NCBI RefSeq assembly: GCF_005233875.1
Contig: NZ_SZPZ01000002.1
Location: 1,302,001 to 1,366,000, forward strand
From: Kribbella jiaozuonensis
GTDB lineage: Bacteria > Actinomycetota > Actinomycetes > Propionibacteriales > Kribbellaceae
Direction of reading: 5' to 3'
DNA length: 64,000 nt
Part shown: piece after piece, positions 1 through 8,608 of the stretch
Numbering within the stretch: the first letter of the stretch is position 1
Layout: every line of letters starts with the position of its first letter
Notes under the pieces: generated by a model
Told to the model about the DNA's origin: nothing
Seen by the model: only the letters and a program-made list of their open reading frames with translations
The model's database searches: none
Program-made: the position numbers and the translations under genes

Positions 1-5
1 CCCCC

Positions 6-69
6 CCGGGCTTATCGCCCGGTACCTCCCTTGCCGGCTGCCGCCGGCGAGTTGCGGGCTGCCGCCCGC
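6..69. repeat. Three tandem small hairpins
   Basis: Three perfect 6-bp stems follow each other. CCGGGC/GCCCGG (6-11 with 17-22) has loop TTATC. GCCGGC/GCCGGC (33-38 with 43-48) and GCGGGC/GCCCGC (54-59 with 64-69) both have loop TGCC. No T-run follows. They may be the tail of an upstream terminator or a REP-like element. From 70 to 224 I see no gene or other clear signal. Confidence 0.45.
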
Positions 70-224
70 GGTGCCCTCGCTCCGCTCGGAGTCGACGGCC
101 CCGCGGCAAGCCGACCGGGATGAACGAGCGACGCCTGTCGTCGTGTCCTGAACACCGGCCGCATATTCGGTAACGGAGTACCCAACTATCTCGATGTCCC
201 CTCGGGATGAGGGGGAATTACACG

Positions 225-1394
225 ATGCGTTTGATTGATCGGCTTCGTGGCCGAATTGCAAGTCAGAGACCGAAGCCTGCTCACGCTGCTGCTGCGCCGA
301 CAATTCAAATGCTCGGCGGCCATGAAGATCTGGAGGTGGTCGGCGAGAGCAACTATCAGCCGGCTCTGTGGGAGATCTGCGGTAGACAGTTGGGCCAAAG
401 GGTGCGCCACCCCATCGTCGGTGTGCTCGTCCCTGAGCCTCAGAATCCCTATGACTCGAACGCGATCGCAGTATTCGTGGAAGGGCATATCGTCGGATAT
501 CTCGATCGGCAGACAGCATCGCTCTACATCCAGGGACTGCATGAGCTGATGGCATCGTCCGGTGCCTACATCGCGCTGGACGGTGTCGTCGTCGGAGGCG
601 GCCACCGGACGGATGGTCCAGGACGTCTCGGTATCTGGCTGGAGCACGACCCGAGGGACTTCGGGTTGCAGCGGACGTTTCCGATGCCAGGTGGCCGGCC
701 CGTGCCCGAGACGGGAGCGATGCGCACCGGGTTCAGCGAGGCATGGCTGACTGACGCGGAGGACGATTCCTACGATCTGTCCTGGTTCGACGAGCTGCCC
801 GAGGCCGATCGGCCCGCGATCGCCATGTTGCGCGGACTACTGGCGACCGATCCGGATCCGATCGACCGGCACTTCCAGTTCGCCGAGCTGGAGGCACGGC
901 TTTACCGGTGCCGGGACCTCTATGACTCAGCGCTCGACGAGTTCGATGGTGCCTGCAAGCAACATGATGCCGAGATGGAGACGATCTGCGAGGCGTTCAT
1001 GGTCAAGTGGAGCAAGGTGCCATTGCTCGAGACCTATCGTCAGATGGCGATTCGCCAGCAGAAGAAGAAGGACTGGAATGCCTGCCTCTGGTGGGCGGAG
1101 CGTGGCCTCGCCTTGTACGGCGACGCTGCAGCGCGAGAAGACGCTGTCGAAGATCTGCTCAAGCGCCGAAACCGAGCCCGTCAGAAGCTGGAGGCTGTGC
1201 CGCTGGCGAAGTCCAAATCACCTGTGGTGCCTGTCGGGTCTGCATCGTCGGTGGTTGTCGTGGCGGCCCGGGCGTCCGCGCCGGCGGATCTCGAGATCCT
1301 CGTGTGTGGGCGATGCAACGGCGAGTTCGAGCGCCTGCGTGTGCGCGGCCGCAAACCTCAATTGTGCCCGTCATGCCGGGCTGCTTCGGCATAG
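225..1394 (+). CDS. HIRAN-domain protein with C-terminal zinc ribbon
   Basis: Predicted cytoplasmic protein of 389 aa, function unknown. Roughly residues 25-125 resemble a HIRAN domain (VVGESNYQ, NPYDSNAIAVF, IVGYLDR), a fold that in other proteins binds DNA ends or damaged DNA. The middle is helical and TPR-like, around RLYRCRDLYDSALDEFD, with no motif I can name. The last 35 residues form a zinc ribbon with CGRC and CPSC knuckles. ATG 225 is preferred over the in-frame ATG at 207 because GAGGGGG at 209-215 lies nine bases before it. The next gene starts 55 bp downstream on the same strand. A role in nucleic-acid binding is inference from the domains. Confidence 0.75.
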   Translation: MRLIDRLRGRIASQRPKPAHAAAAPTIQMLGGHEDLEVVGESNYQPALWEICGRQLGQRVRHPIVGVLVPEPQNPYDSNAIAVFVEGHIVGYLDRQTASLYIQGLHELMASSGAYIALDGVVVGGGHRTDGPGRLGIWLEHDPRDFGLQRTFPMPGGRPVPETGAMRTGFSEAWLTDAEDDSYDLSWFDELPEADRPAIAMLRGLLATDPDPIDRHFQFAELEARLYRCRDLYDSALDEFDGACKQHDAEMETICEAFMVKWSKVPLLETYRQMAIRQQKKKDWNACLWWAERGLALYGDAAAREDAVEDLLKRRNRARQKLEAVPLAKSKSPVVPVGSASSVVVVAARASAPADLEILVCGRCNGEFERLRVRGRKPQLCPSCRAASA

Positions 1395-1449
1395 GACCTC
1401 GACCACCGGCTGCAGTTGAAGATGTCCTCCAGGGCCTAGGCTGCCTGTC

Positions 1450-2076
1450 GTGACTGCGGGGTTCGACGGGTGGCCTACGGGTGCGTTCGATGTGTTGTTG
1501 CGGCTGGAAGGGGAGCCTTCGGCTGACGTCCGGCGGGAGTGTCGGCGGGAGCGGGAGGAGTTGGTTCGGCGGCCGATGGTTGGGTTGTTGAATGCGGTGG
1601 CGGATGCGGATCCGGCGTACGAGGATTTTGCGGTGTGGGGGTGCGGCGACGTACTGCTGGATGCGTGGCAGCGGCAGCGGGCGATTGTGCGGCTGGGGCG
1701 GAGTGTCGAGTTGGGGGTTCGGTTCGATCTCGATGGGCTCGAGGTGGGGCTGGCTTGGTGGTACGCGCCGTCTGAGCAGATCGAGCGGTACCGGGGTGCG
1801 GTGGCGGATGACGGGTCGGGGCAGCGGCTGGTTGGGATTCTGCGGAAGCTTGAGCGGGACGGGTTTGTGATTTCGGGGGAGCTGTTGAAGCGGCCGCTGC
1901 GGGGTTATCCGGTTGATCATCCGCGGGCGGAGTTGTTGCGGCGCAAGTCGGTTGTCGCGAGTCGGGGGCTCGGGTGTGAGGAGTGGATTCATACCTCGGC
2001 GGCTGCGGATCGGGTGCTCGCGGCGTTTCAGCAGCTGCGTCCGATGGCGCGGTGGTTGGTCACGAACGTGTTGTAG
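1450..2076 (+). CDS. DUF2461-like protein
   Basis: A 208-aa soluble protein with GTG start, resembling the DUF2461 family (TIGR02453-like), whose biochemical role is not established. Features seen are ELVRRPMVGLLNAV near residue 38, GLAWWYAP near 100 and a C-terminal LRPMARWL. No signal peptide or membrane segment is present. It follows the HIRAN-domain gene by 55 bp and could be cotranscribed. Its stop codon is built into the hairpin terminator at 2075-2103. The gene body is rich in GGTTGG/GTTG codons and looks less codon-optimised than its neighbours. The family call is from overall resemblance only. Confidence 0.6.
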   Translation: MTAGFDGWPTGAFDVLLRLEGEPSADVRRECRREREELVRRPMVGLLNAVADADPAYEDFAVWGCGDVLLDAWQRQRAIVRLGRSVELGVRFDLDGLEVGLAWWYAPSEQIERYRGAVADDGSGQRLVGILRKLERDGFVISGELLKRPLRGYPVDHPRAELLRRKSVVASRGLGCEEWIHTSAAADRVLAAFQQLRPMARWLVTNVL

Positions 2077-2103
2077 AGGCCGTCGTCTGGGACGACGGCC
2101 TCT
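2075..2103. terminator. Bidirectional hairpin terminator
   Basis: A perfect 13-bp stem (2075-2087 with 2091-2103) closes a TGG loop. It starts inside the TAG stop codon of the plus-strand gene and ends 25 bp before the stop of the minus-strand gene. It can serve both convergent transcripts. There is no T-tract, as is common in high-GC actinobacteria. Confidence 0.8.
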
Positions 2104-2127
2104 GCGGTCGGACGGTGCTGCGGCGGC

Positions 2128-2712
2128 TCAAGAGACCGCGTGGGCGAAGCGCTGGATGTTCTTCTCGACGCTGCGGCCTTCGCTGCGGACGACGAGTGCC
2201 GTGATGCCGTAGAAGATGCTGTAGAGGCCGAAGACGATGGCCAGCGAGACGGCGCCGAGGTCGGGGCGGATGAACAGCGCGACCGCGAAGACGACCGAGA
2301 CCAGGCCGCCCAGGATGAACCAGGCGCGTTGGCCGGCGCGCTGACCGCTCCTGAACGCCATCGCGATTTCGACCAGGCCGGTGAACAGCGCCCACCACCC
2401 GATGATCAGCGTCAGTACGAGGGCCGTCGGGCCTGGGTAGATCAGCGCGACCACACCGGCTGCCAGTGAGATCACCGACAGCAGCAGGTGGCCGACGACC
2501 GACCAGCCACCGTCACTGCTGAATGCGCGGGCTGCGTCAGCCACGGCGGCGACGAAGGCGTAGACGGCGAAGAGGATGACGAAGGCGCCGACCGTGATGT
2601 TCGGCCAGATGACGGCAACCGCTCCAACAGCAATCGCCAGCAAACCACGCCACAACAGACCGTTGGAGATCCTGGTCGTCACCTTCGAGTCGGTGCTTGT
2701 GGTGGTACTCAT
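2128..2712 (-). CDS. HdeD-family (DUF308) membrane protein
   Basis: A 194-aa integral membrane protein with about six hydrophobic helices in three pairs and short polar loops, as in HdeD/DUF308 proteins. HdeD in enterobacteria is linked to acid resistance; actinobacterial members have no defined role. The cytosolic N-terminus (about 20 residues, Ser/Thr-rich) precedes LLWRGLLAIAVGAVAVIWP. Repeated Gly-Trp-Trp-type motifs such as IIGWWALFTGLVEIAMAF support the internal repeat architecture. ATG 2712 is preceded by AAGGAG on the coding strand. It is a monocistron, convergent with the DUF2461 gene and divergent from RNase HI. Confidence 0.8.
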   Translation of the reverse strand: MSTTTSTDSKVTTRISNGLLWRGLLAIAVGAVAVIWPNITVGAFVILFAVYAFVAAVADAARAFSSDGGWSVVGHLLLSVISLAAGVVALIYPGPTALVLTLIIGWWALFTGLVEIAMAFRSGQRAGQRAWFILGGLVSVVFAVALFIRPDLGAVSLAIVFGLYSIFYGITALVVRSEGRSVEKNIQRFAHAVS

Positions 2713-2860
2713 GATGCACTCCTTACTCTCGATCTGGATGCGGTATCACTCGATCCCGCTACCTCGAGACTCGCAGCCCCCACCCACCCATCGAGCCAGT
2801 GAAAACCCCTGGCCCCGTGCCTAGCGACGCCGCCGCAGACCCTGGGGGTAGGGTGCTCGG

Positions 2861-3337
2861 ATGCCTGTTGTTCGTGCTCGTCGGCCCCGGCCGGCTGATA
2901 TGGCGGTGCCCGTTGGGGCTCGGTCTGTGTTCACCGATGGGGCTTGTTCCGGGAACCCGGGGCCGGGCGGGTGGGCCTGGGCGTTGTCGACGACGGAGTA
3001 CGCCGCTGGGCACGAGGCTGTCTCGACGAATCAGCGGATGGAGATTCGGGCGGCGCTCGAGGCCGTGCGGACGAATGACGGGCCGCTGCTGGTGGTGTCG
3101 GACTCGACGTACGTCGTGAACTGTTTCCGGGACCGGTGGTACGCAGGCTGGCTCGAGCGCGGGTGGCTCACCTCGGCGAAGAAGCCGGTCGCCAACAAGG
3201 ATCTCTGGGAGCCGCTGGTCGCCTTGGTGATGGACCGCGGGGATGTCGCCTTCCGTTGGGTGAAAGGGCATTCCGGCCACGAGATGAACGACTTCGTGGA
3301 CCGGTTGGGCGTCGCTGCCAGTCAGACCGCCGGGTAG
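2861..3337 (+). CDS. rnhA: Ribonuclease HI
   Basis: Single-domain 158-aa RNase H that cleaves RNA in RNA-DNA hybrids (primer and R-loop removal). The catalytic set is complete: D26 in FTDGACSGNPGPGG, E61 in NQRMEIRAAL, D81 in VSDSTYVVN and D147 in NDFVDRLG. The His of the mobile loop is in HSGHEMND. Length and motif order match stand-alone bacterial RNase HI. The first 13 residues are Arg/Pro-rich; an in-frame ATG 39 bp downstream is an alternative start. Its 3' end overlaps the convergent GH84 gene by 16 bp. The 148-bp region upstream, shared with the HdeD-like gene, shows no clear operator. Confidence 0.92.
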   Translation: MPVVRARRPRPADMAVPVGARSVFTDGACSGNPGPGGWAWALSTTEYAAGHEAVSTNQRMEIRAALEAVRTNDGPLLVVSDSTYVVNCFRDRWYAGWLERGWLTSAKKPVANKDLWEPLVALVMDRGDVAFRWVKGHSGHEMNDFVDRLGVAASQTAG

Positions 3338-6300
3338 ACCTCGGCCTCGTAGAGGGAATAGCCGTACTGCGTCGCTCGATGGACGCCCTGGAGACGGACA
3401 TAGCGCGCGGTCGTGTCCAGCCAGAGCGTGTCGGTGCCGCCGTCGCCATCGGTCACCGCCGTGGCTGTCGTCCACGTGGTGGCGTCGTCGGAGACCTGGA
3501 TCTCGTAGCCGGAGCCGTACGCCGCTTCCCAGCGGAGCACGAGCTTGCCGAGACGAGTCGGGGAGCCGAGGTCGAGCTGGAGCCAGGACGCGTCGTCGTA
3601 CGCCGAGGCCCAGCGCGTGGCGGGATCGCCGTCCACGGCCAGGTCAGCGGTGAAGCTCGTCCCAGGTTCGATGCTTGAGGCAACGACCGGGCGGTGGAGG
3701 GCAACGTTGACCGACGAGGTAGGCGGTCGGACCGCGACGTGCAGGACCGTCGCGGCGGTGTCGAAGGACACGGGGATATCGACGTCGGTCAACGGTGCAC
3801 TAGCCGGTGGCGTCAGGCGGATGCTGACGGTCTGCGCGAGCCCACGCTTGAGCCTGATCGGCATGGAAGGCGCGCTCCAACCCGGCGGCATCGCGAGGCG
3901 CAGCGTGCCGGCGACATCACGCCCGGCTTCGAGAGTGACGGCGAAGCTCGTAGAAACGCCGCGTACCACATCGACGCGCTCAGCACTGGTGCTCAGGGCA
4001 ACCAATGGAGTGTCGGTCCAACGCGGCACGAGCTCCGCGACGGCCGGACTGCCACCTGTCCACACCAACCGCACAGCATCCGCCAGGAGATCGCCGACGC
4101 GAACTTCGGCATACGGGGAGGACACGGACCCGACCCGCTTCCACACGCCGGCGACCCGGACCTCGACATCGGCGGAGCCCACCGACGACTGCAGGACCGT
4201 CAGCCGGGACAGCGAGCGCGGCGCCGAGAACGTGGCGACCAACGCATCACCGGCACTCGGCGCGGTAGCAGGCACATAAGCGGTGTCCACGGAGCCGTCC
4301 ACCGCACGCTGGTACGACGAACCCGCCGCAGGTACCGGCGTACCACTCGCAGTCAGCGTCGTCACGTTCCCGCCGATGGTCTGGACCGAGAACTCCTGCA
4401 CCACCAACCAGAAGTCGCTCGCCGTCAACGACCGGTACCGGACGTAGCGCGCAACAGTCCCAGCCGGAGCGGTGAACCGTACTTCGGCCGTCGTCGCTCG
4501 CGTGAACTCCGTCCACTGCGTCCCGTCCACCGAGTACTCCAACGCACCCGAGTGGATGTAGTCGTCCGGGCTACCCGCCTTGCCCATCAGCAAGGCGATA
4601 TCCCCGACCTGCACCGACGACCCGAGATCGACCCGTACCTCCGAACCCGGACCCGGCGCACCGTTGCTCCAGAAGAACGTGCTCTCGTCACCGTCGACCA
4701 TCCGACCCGGCACGTTGTCCTGATACGTGCCCAGATTGGTCGTCGCCGTCTTACCAGGTGTCACACCCAACCAGCGGTCGTGCACCCGCCCGACCTCCGC
4801 GATGAACTCGTCGACAACCCGTTCACCGATCCGCGGATAAGTTCCGTCATGCGGCGCCCGGCTGTCCCGGATGGCCTTCGCCTCCGTGACGAGCGCGCTC
4901 ATCTGCTGCCGCGCGGTCCAGGCCGCCGAACCGTTCCCCGCCTCGAGCGCAGACAGCAGATCGAGTCCGCGGCTCATCGCCTGGCCCCAGAGTTCCGTTG
5001 CCTTGAGCCACGATTCCGCCTCAGCCGTGAACGCCGGATCGGCCACACCCGCCCGGATCGTCCCCGGCGCCGCGACGACCGCCGACACACGCGGCCGCAG
5101 CGAAGCAAGGGCCTGCACACGGTCCCCACCCCGCCACCGCTGCCAGAACGAGTCGACAGCCGCCCCGAAGACCGGCGCGCTCTCCGGATGCAGGGTCCCG
5201 TCGTACGTGTTGAGGTCGGCGAACACCCGCAACGCATCCGCCGTACGTCGATCGCCGCCGGCCCGCTCCGCGATCGCGCGCAGCCAGACCGGCGTCGCGT
5301 CGTACCGCGCGGGGTTCCACCCGAACTCGGCGAACGAGTACAGCGCGAGCTTGCTCACCGCCGCCTGGTTCATCGGGTTCGAGATCACGCCGACCACGCT
5401 GGAGGCGATCCCCGGCTCCCGACCGGTGTACGGCGCCAGCAGCAGCCGCCCGGCCGCGTAGTCGTTGACCGGGTAGTTGTCCCAGATCAGGATGTCGTGG
5501 CCGAACACAGCCTTCGCCTGAGCCGCCTGCGCCGCAGTGATCGTCTGCGGGACCACCCCGACCCCGGTCCAGTGCACGACCACGGCTGAGTCGAGCTGCT
5601 CCCGCAGTACCTTCTTGTAAGGCGTTTCGCTGACGTTGTAGTACTCCGTCGGCACCATCTGGAGCGGCGCGACGTCGGGCTTGGACTCGACCCACTCGCG
5701 CTGCACCCGGTTGAGCAGGTCGCTCTGCGCCCGACCGGCCGCCTCGCCGCCGGTGCCGTACTTCGCGCGGTCCGCGTCGCAGTGCCAGGTGTTGTAGTCG
5801 ATATCGTCGAGCGGCACGTTGAACGACCGCGCGCCGAGGTCGTACAAGGCCTCGAACTTCGCGATCAACGCCTGGAAGTCGGTCTCGGACGTGTAGCAGA
5901 TCGACAGACCGGGCGAGAGCGCGAAGGTGAAGTCGACCTTGTTCTGCCGCGCACGGGTCACCAGCTCACCGAGTTGCGCGAGCCTGTCCGGCGGGTAGGC
6001 ATCGCGCCATTGCTCGCGGTGGTACGGGTCGTCCTTCGGCGCGTACTCATAGGTGTTCATCCGGTGTGCGCCGAGGTAGTCGAGGTGATCCAGCCGCTCG
6101 GTCTGCGACCACGGCGTTCCGTAGAAGCCTTCGATCGAACCGCGGTACCGCATCGTCGGCCAGTCCCGGATCGCCACCCCGGGCATCGACTTCCGCTGCA
6201 GCAACTGCGTGAGGGACTGCGCGGCGTAGAACGTGCCGTCGGCGTCGACCCCGTCGACCACGATCTGACCGTGGTGCTTCCGATCGCGTCCAGCGGCGAG

Positions 6301-6660
6301 GACGTACCCCTCGGCGGGCAGTCCGGTGCTGTCCTGGACCTTAAGCGCCGACAGCACCGACGACGAACGGCCGAGCCAGATCGTCGTCGGTGTGCCGGGA
6401 TCGCTGCCGTCCGTGGTGCGGACCGTCTTCACCCCGGCGCTGGCCAGCGCCTGCCGTACGACGCGTTCCGCGTCCGCGTCGGATCGCGACGTACGAACCA
6501 GCCCGACCACCGGCGTGATCGGGAACCCGTCGCCACGTGGGACAAGCTGCTGCGGCGCGGGACTGACAGTCGGGGGAGCGGGCGGTGCAGCGGTTGCGCT
6601 GGGCGCGGCCGCTACGAGCGGAGAGGTGAGGGCAAGCACGGCGGACAGGAGAAGGCGCAT
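3322..6660 (-). CDS. Secreted GH84 beta-N-acetylglucosaminidase with discoidin-type domains
   Basis: A 1112-aa exported glycoside hydrolase predicted to remove terminal N-acetylglucosamine from glycans. Residues 1-24 form a signal peptide ending ATA. An N-terminal GH20b-like domain covers about 35-165. The GH84 barrel starts at RYRGSIEGFYGTPWS (residue 171). The paired catalytic aspartates are D285 and D286 in FNVPLDDIDYN, as in NagJ and O-GlcNAcases. Two F5/8 type C (discoidin) carbohydrate-binding domains follow, one near 650-760 and one at the C-terminus. A NEW3-like Ig-fold stretch (LRLAMPPGWSAP) precedes the last one. It is monocistronic. Substrate, whether chitin oligomers, mucin or hyaluronan fragments, cannot be told from sequence. 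Confidence 0.9.
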   Translation of the reverse strand: MRLLLSAVLALTSPLVAAAPSATAAPPAPPTVSPAPQQLVPRGDGFPITPVVGLVRTSRSDADAERVVRQALASAGVKTVRTTDGSDPGTPTTIWLGRSSSVLSALKVQDSTGLPAEGYVLAAGRDRKHHGQIVVDGVDADGTFYAAQSLTQLLQRKSMPGVAIRDWPTMRYRGSIEGFYGTPWSQTERLDHLDYLGAHRMNTYEYAPKDDPYHREQWRDAYPPDRLAQLGELVTRARQNKVDFTFALSPGLSICYTSETDFQALIAKFEALYDLGARSFNVPLDDIDYNTWHCDADRAKYGTGGEAAGRAQSDLLNRVQREWVESKPDVAPLQMVPTEYYNVSETPYKKVLREQLDSAVVVHWTGVGVVPQTITAAQAAQAKAVFGHDILIWDNYPVNDYAAGRLLLAPYTGREPGIASSVVGVISNPMNQAAVSKLALYSFAEFGWNPARYDATPVWLRAIAERAGGDRRTADALRVFADLNTYDGTLHPESAPVFGAAVDSFWQRWRGGDRVQALASLRPRVSAVVAAPGTIRAGVADPAFTAEAESWLKATELWGQAMSRGLDLLSALEAGNGSAAWTARQQMSALVTEAKAIRDSRAPHDGTYPRIGERVVDEFIAEVGRVHDRWLGVTPGKTATTNLGTYQDNVPGRMVDGDESTFFWSNGAPGPGSEVRVDLGSSVQVGDIALLMGKAGSPDDYIHSGALEYSVDGTQWTEFTRATTAEVRFTAPAGTVARYVRYRSLTASDFWLVVQEFSVQTIGGNVTTLTASGTPVPAAGSSYQRAVDGSVDTAYVPATAPSAGDALVATFSAPRSLSRLTVLQSSVGSADVEVRVAGVWKRVGSVSSPYAEVRVGDLLADAVRLVWTGGSPAVAELVPRWTDTPLVALSTSAERVDVVRGVSTSFAVTLEAGRDVAGTLRLAMPPGWSAPSMPIRLKRGLAQTVSIRLTPPASAPLTDVDIPVSFDTAATVLHVAVRPPTSSVNVALHRPVVASSIEPGTSFTADLAVDGDPATRWASAYDDASWLQLDLGSPTRLGKLVLRWEAAYGSGYEIQVSDDATTWTTATAVTDGDGGTDTLWLDTTARYVRLQGVHRATQYGYSLYEAEVYPAV

Positions 6661-6752
6661 CGAGTCTCCTCAGGCGGGGCGGTTCCAGCTAGTTAGCCAT
6701 TGCGCAGAACTGCTCGTCAAGGCGTGGAGCCGGGCATTTCCAGGCAGAACCG

Positions 6753-8009
6753 TCAGATGAACGCCGGGGGAGCGCCGTACAGGGAGCGGTGGGTGGCTTC
6801 GGGGTCGTTGAAGAAGTTGGGGAGTTGGGTCTCGGCGTTGTAGTAGCGGTGGAAGACCGGCGTGAGGGAGCCGGACATCGGCGGGACGATCCAGGTCCAG
6901 TCGGCCGGGCAGCGGCGGCCGGCTTTCTCTTCCCGTTCCAGGTGGATGAGGAACCTGCGCGATTCGGTGTGGTGGTCGGTGATCGTGACGCCGCTCTGGT
7001 TGTACGAGTGCAGTACGGCGCGGTTGATCTCCACCAACGCACGGTCCCGCCAGAGACTCGTCTCGTCGGTCGTGTCCAGGCCCATCCGTTCCGCGACCTC
7101 GGGGACCAACGCGTAGCGGTCGTTGTCGCCGAAGTTGCGGGCGCCGATCTCGGTGCCCATGTACCAGCCGTTGAAGGGCGCGGCGGGGTACGAGACGCCA
7201 CCGATGTCGAGGCGGTTGTTGCTGATCACGGGTACGGCGTGCCAGCGCATCCCGAGGTCGGCGAACCACGCCAGCTCGGGATGGGCCAACGGGACTTCGT
7301 GTACGGCGTCGACCGGCAACTCGAACATCCGCGGTCCCTCGTCGACGGTCTCGACGACGAGCGGGAGTACGTCGAAGGCGCCGGTGCGATCGGGCTGCCG
7401 CCAGCCGCGCCGGATGAGCTCGCTGGTGAAGGCTCGGTAGCGAGGATCGCCGAGTACGCGTCCGTCCGGCTGCTCGTACCCGGCGTACCTGATGAGTTGT
7501 TCGTTCCAGATCCTGGGGGCCGGACGCGACGGCGCCTCGGGAGCGAACACGCTGATCATCGGGCGGATCTTGCCGCCGTTGTGGGCCGCGCGCAGATGGT
7601 CGAAGCAGTGCCCGGCGACGCCGCGGGCGTCGGAGACCGTCCGCAGGTCGCGGACCTGCAGGCTGCGCCAGTACAACCGGCCGATGCAGCGGGCGTTGTT
7701 GCGCCAGGCGACCCGGGCGCCGAAGGCCAGCTCCTCGGGGGTGTGCCAGTAGGTCCCGGTGAGATCGATCTCGCGCATCACCGCGGCGAGCCGCGGCCCC
7801 ATCCAACCGGCCTTCGGGTGCTCGGCGTGGAAGAGCTCGAGGAAGTCGCGGGCTGCTGCCCGGACCAGCTCGGTGTCAGTGACCTGCGGACTTCGCGCGG
7901 TATCGGGCCGGCCGATCGCGTGCGCGGCCCTCGCCCGGATCCGCCCGGGACCCGGTGATCCCCTTCTGCCGGTACGCGGAGCTTTCCCCCACGATCTCTC
8001 GGCGCTCAT
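6753..8009 (-). CDS. nos: Nitric oxide synthase oxygenase
   Basis: Haem protein oxidising L-arginine to citrulline and NO. The 418-aa protein has the whole NOS oxygenase domain and no reductase domain, as usual for bacteria. The haem thiolate is C108 in WRNNARCIGR. The substrate region is WYMGTEIG with E287, followed by ARNFGDNDRY, and the C-terminal WTWIVPPMSGSLTPVFH reaches the pterin side. An N-terminal basic extension of about 45 residues goes beyond typical bacterial NOS. The ATG overlaps the stop of the DivIVA-like gene in ATGA, so translation is probably coupled in an operon of flavohaemoglobin, DivIVA-like protein and NOS. The upstream flavohaemoglobin is a plausible electron donor or NO detoxifier (inference). 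From 6661 to 6752 I see no feature. Confidence 0.93.
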   Translation of the reverse strand: MSAERSWGKAPRTGRRGSPGPGRIRARAAHAIGRPDTARSPQVTDTELVRAAARDFLELFHAEHPKAGWMGPRLAAVMREIDLTGTYWHTPEELAFGARVAWRNNARCIGRLYWRSLQVRDLRTVSDARGVAGHCFDHLRAAHNGGKIRPMISVFAPEAPSRPAPRIWNEQLIRYAGYEQPDGRVLGDPRYRAFTSELIRRGWRQPDRTGAFDVLPLVVETVDEGPRMFELPVDAVHEVPLAHPELAWFADLGMRWHAVPVISNNRLDIGGVSYPAAPFNGWYMGTEIGARNFGDNDRYALVPEVAERMGLDTTDETSLWRDRALVEINRAVLHSYNQSGVTITDHHTESRRFLIHLEREEKAGRRCPADWTWIVPPMSGSLTPVFHRYYNAETQLPNFFNDPEATHRSLYGAPPAFI

Positions 8010-8608
8010 GGCGTGCCTGGACGGCGGGTCTGCCAGTCGCCGGAGTTGTCGAAGAAAGGATCGTGCTGGACCACCGGCTCGCCGGGGACAGACTTGTTCC
8101 CCAGTTGGTCGACCTCGGTCGCGAACGAGTCCACGATCGACTGCATGTGCGCCTGGGCGGTCTTGGCGTACGAACGGACCTGCTCGCCGGCCGTGTCCAT
8201 GGCCTCCGCGACGATCCGGCGTTCGTGTGCGCGCGCCTGCCCGATCCTCTCCCGGGCGTCCCTGCTGACGTCCTGGACCATCTCCTCGACCACGAGCTGG
8301 GCCTGGCTGAACATCTGGACGACCTGCTCATTCACGCGGTCGCCGGCCTGCTCGTACTGGTCCAGCTCGGCCTGGACGCGCTGCAGCTCGGCCTGCCCGC
8401 GCTGGAGCTCGATCTGGAGACGTTCGTTCTTGGCGCGGGTCTCGCCGAGTTCGCGTTCGGTTTTCTGGACCTGGTCAGCCAGCTGAGCGAGGTATCCGTA
8501 GACCATGTCGGCGTCGAGACCCCGCATCCGGCGCCGGAACCTCTCCTCCCGGATCAAGCGGGGTGTCTGATAACGCGGCGAGCCTTGGCGGTGGCTGTTG
8601 TGCGTCAC
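8006..8608 (-). CDS. DivIVA-like coiled-coil protein
   Basis: A 200-aa protein with a DivIVA-type N-terminal motif (MRGLDADMVYGYL, residues 28-40). A long heptad-rich coiled coil follows (about 40-170, Glu/Gln/Arg-rich), then a short polar tail. DivIVA relatives sit at curved or polar membranes and organise growth or division. The GTG start at 8608 has AGGAGA at 8615-8620 on the coding strand, seven bases away. The first 134 bp overlap the 3' end of the flavohaemoglobin gene in another frame, and its stop overlaps the NOS start. A coiled-coil scaffold between NO-making and NO-consuming enzymes is unusual; a scaffolding role for that pair is speculation. Confidence 0.8.
   Translation of the reverse strand: MTHNSHRQGSPRYQTPRLIREERFRRRMRGLDADMVYGYLAQLADQVQKTERELGETRAKNERLQIELQRGQAELQRVQAELDQYEQAGDRVNEQVVQMFSQAQLVVEEMVQDVSRDARERIGQARAHERRIVAEAMDTAGEQVRSYAKTAQAHMQSIVDSFATEVDQLGNKSVPGEPVVQHDPFFDNSGDWQTRRPGTP

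Noticed and set aside
3694..5589. Long open frame (631 codons) on the plus strand
   Set aside because: It is antisense to the GH84 gene, Arg-rich and without recognisable motifs; typical of the third-position GC bias.
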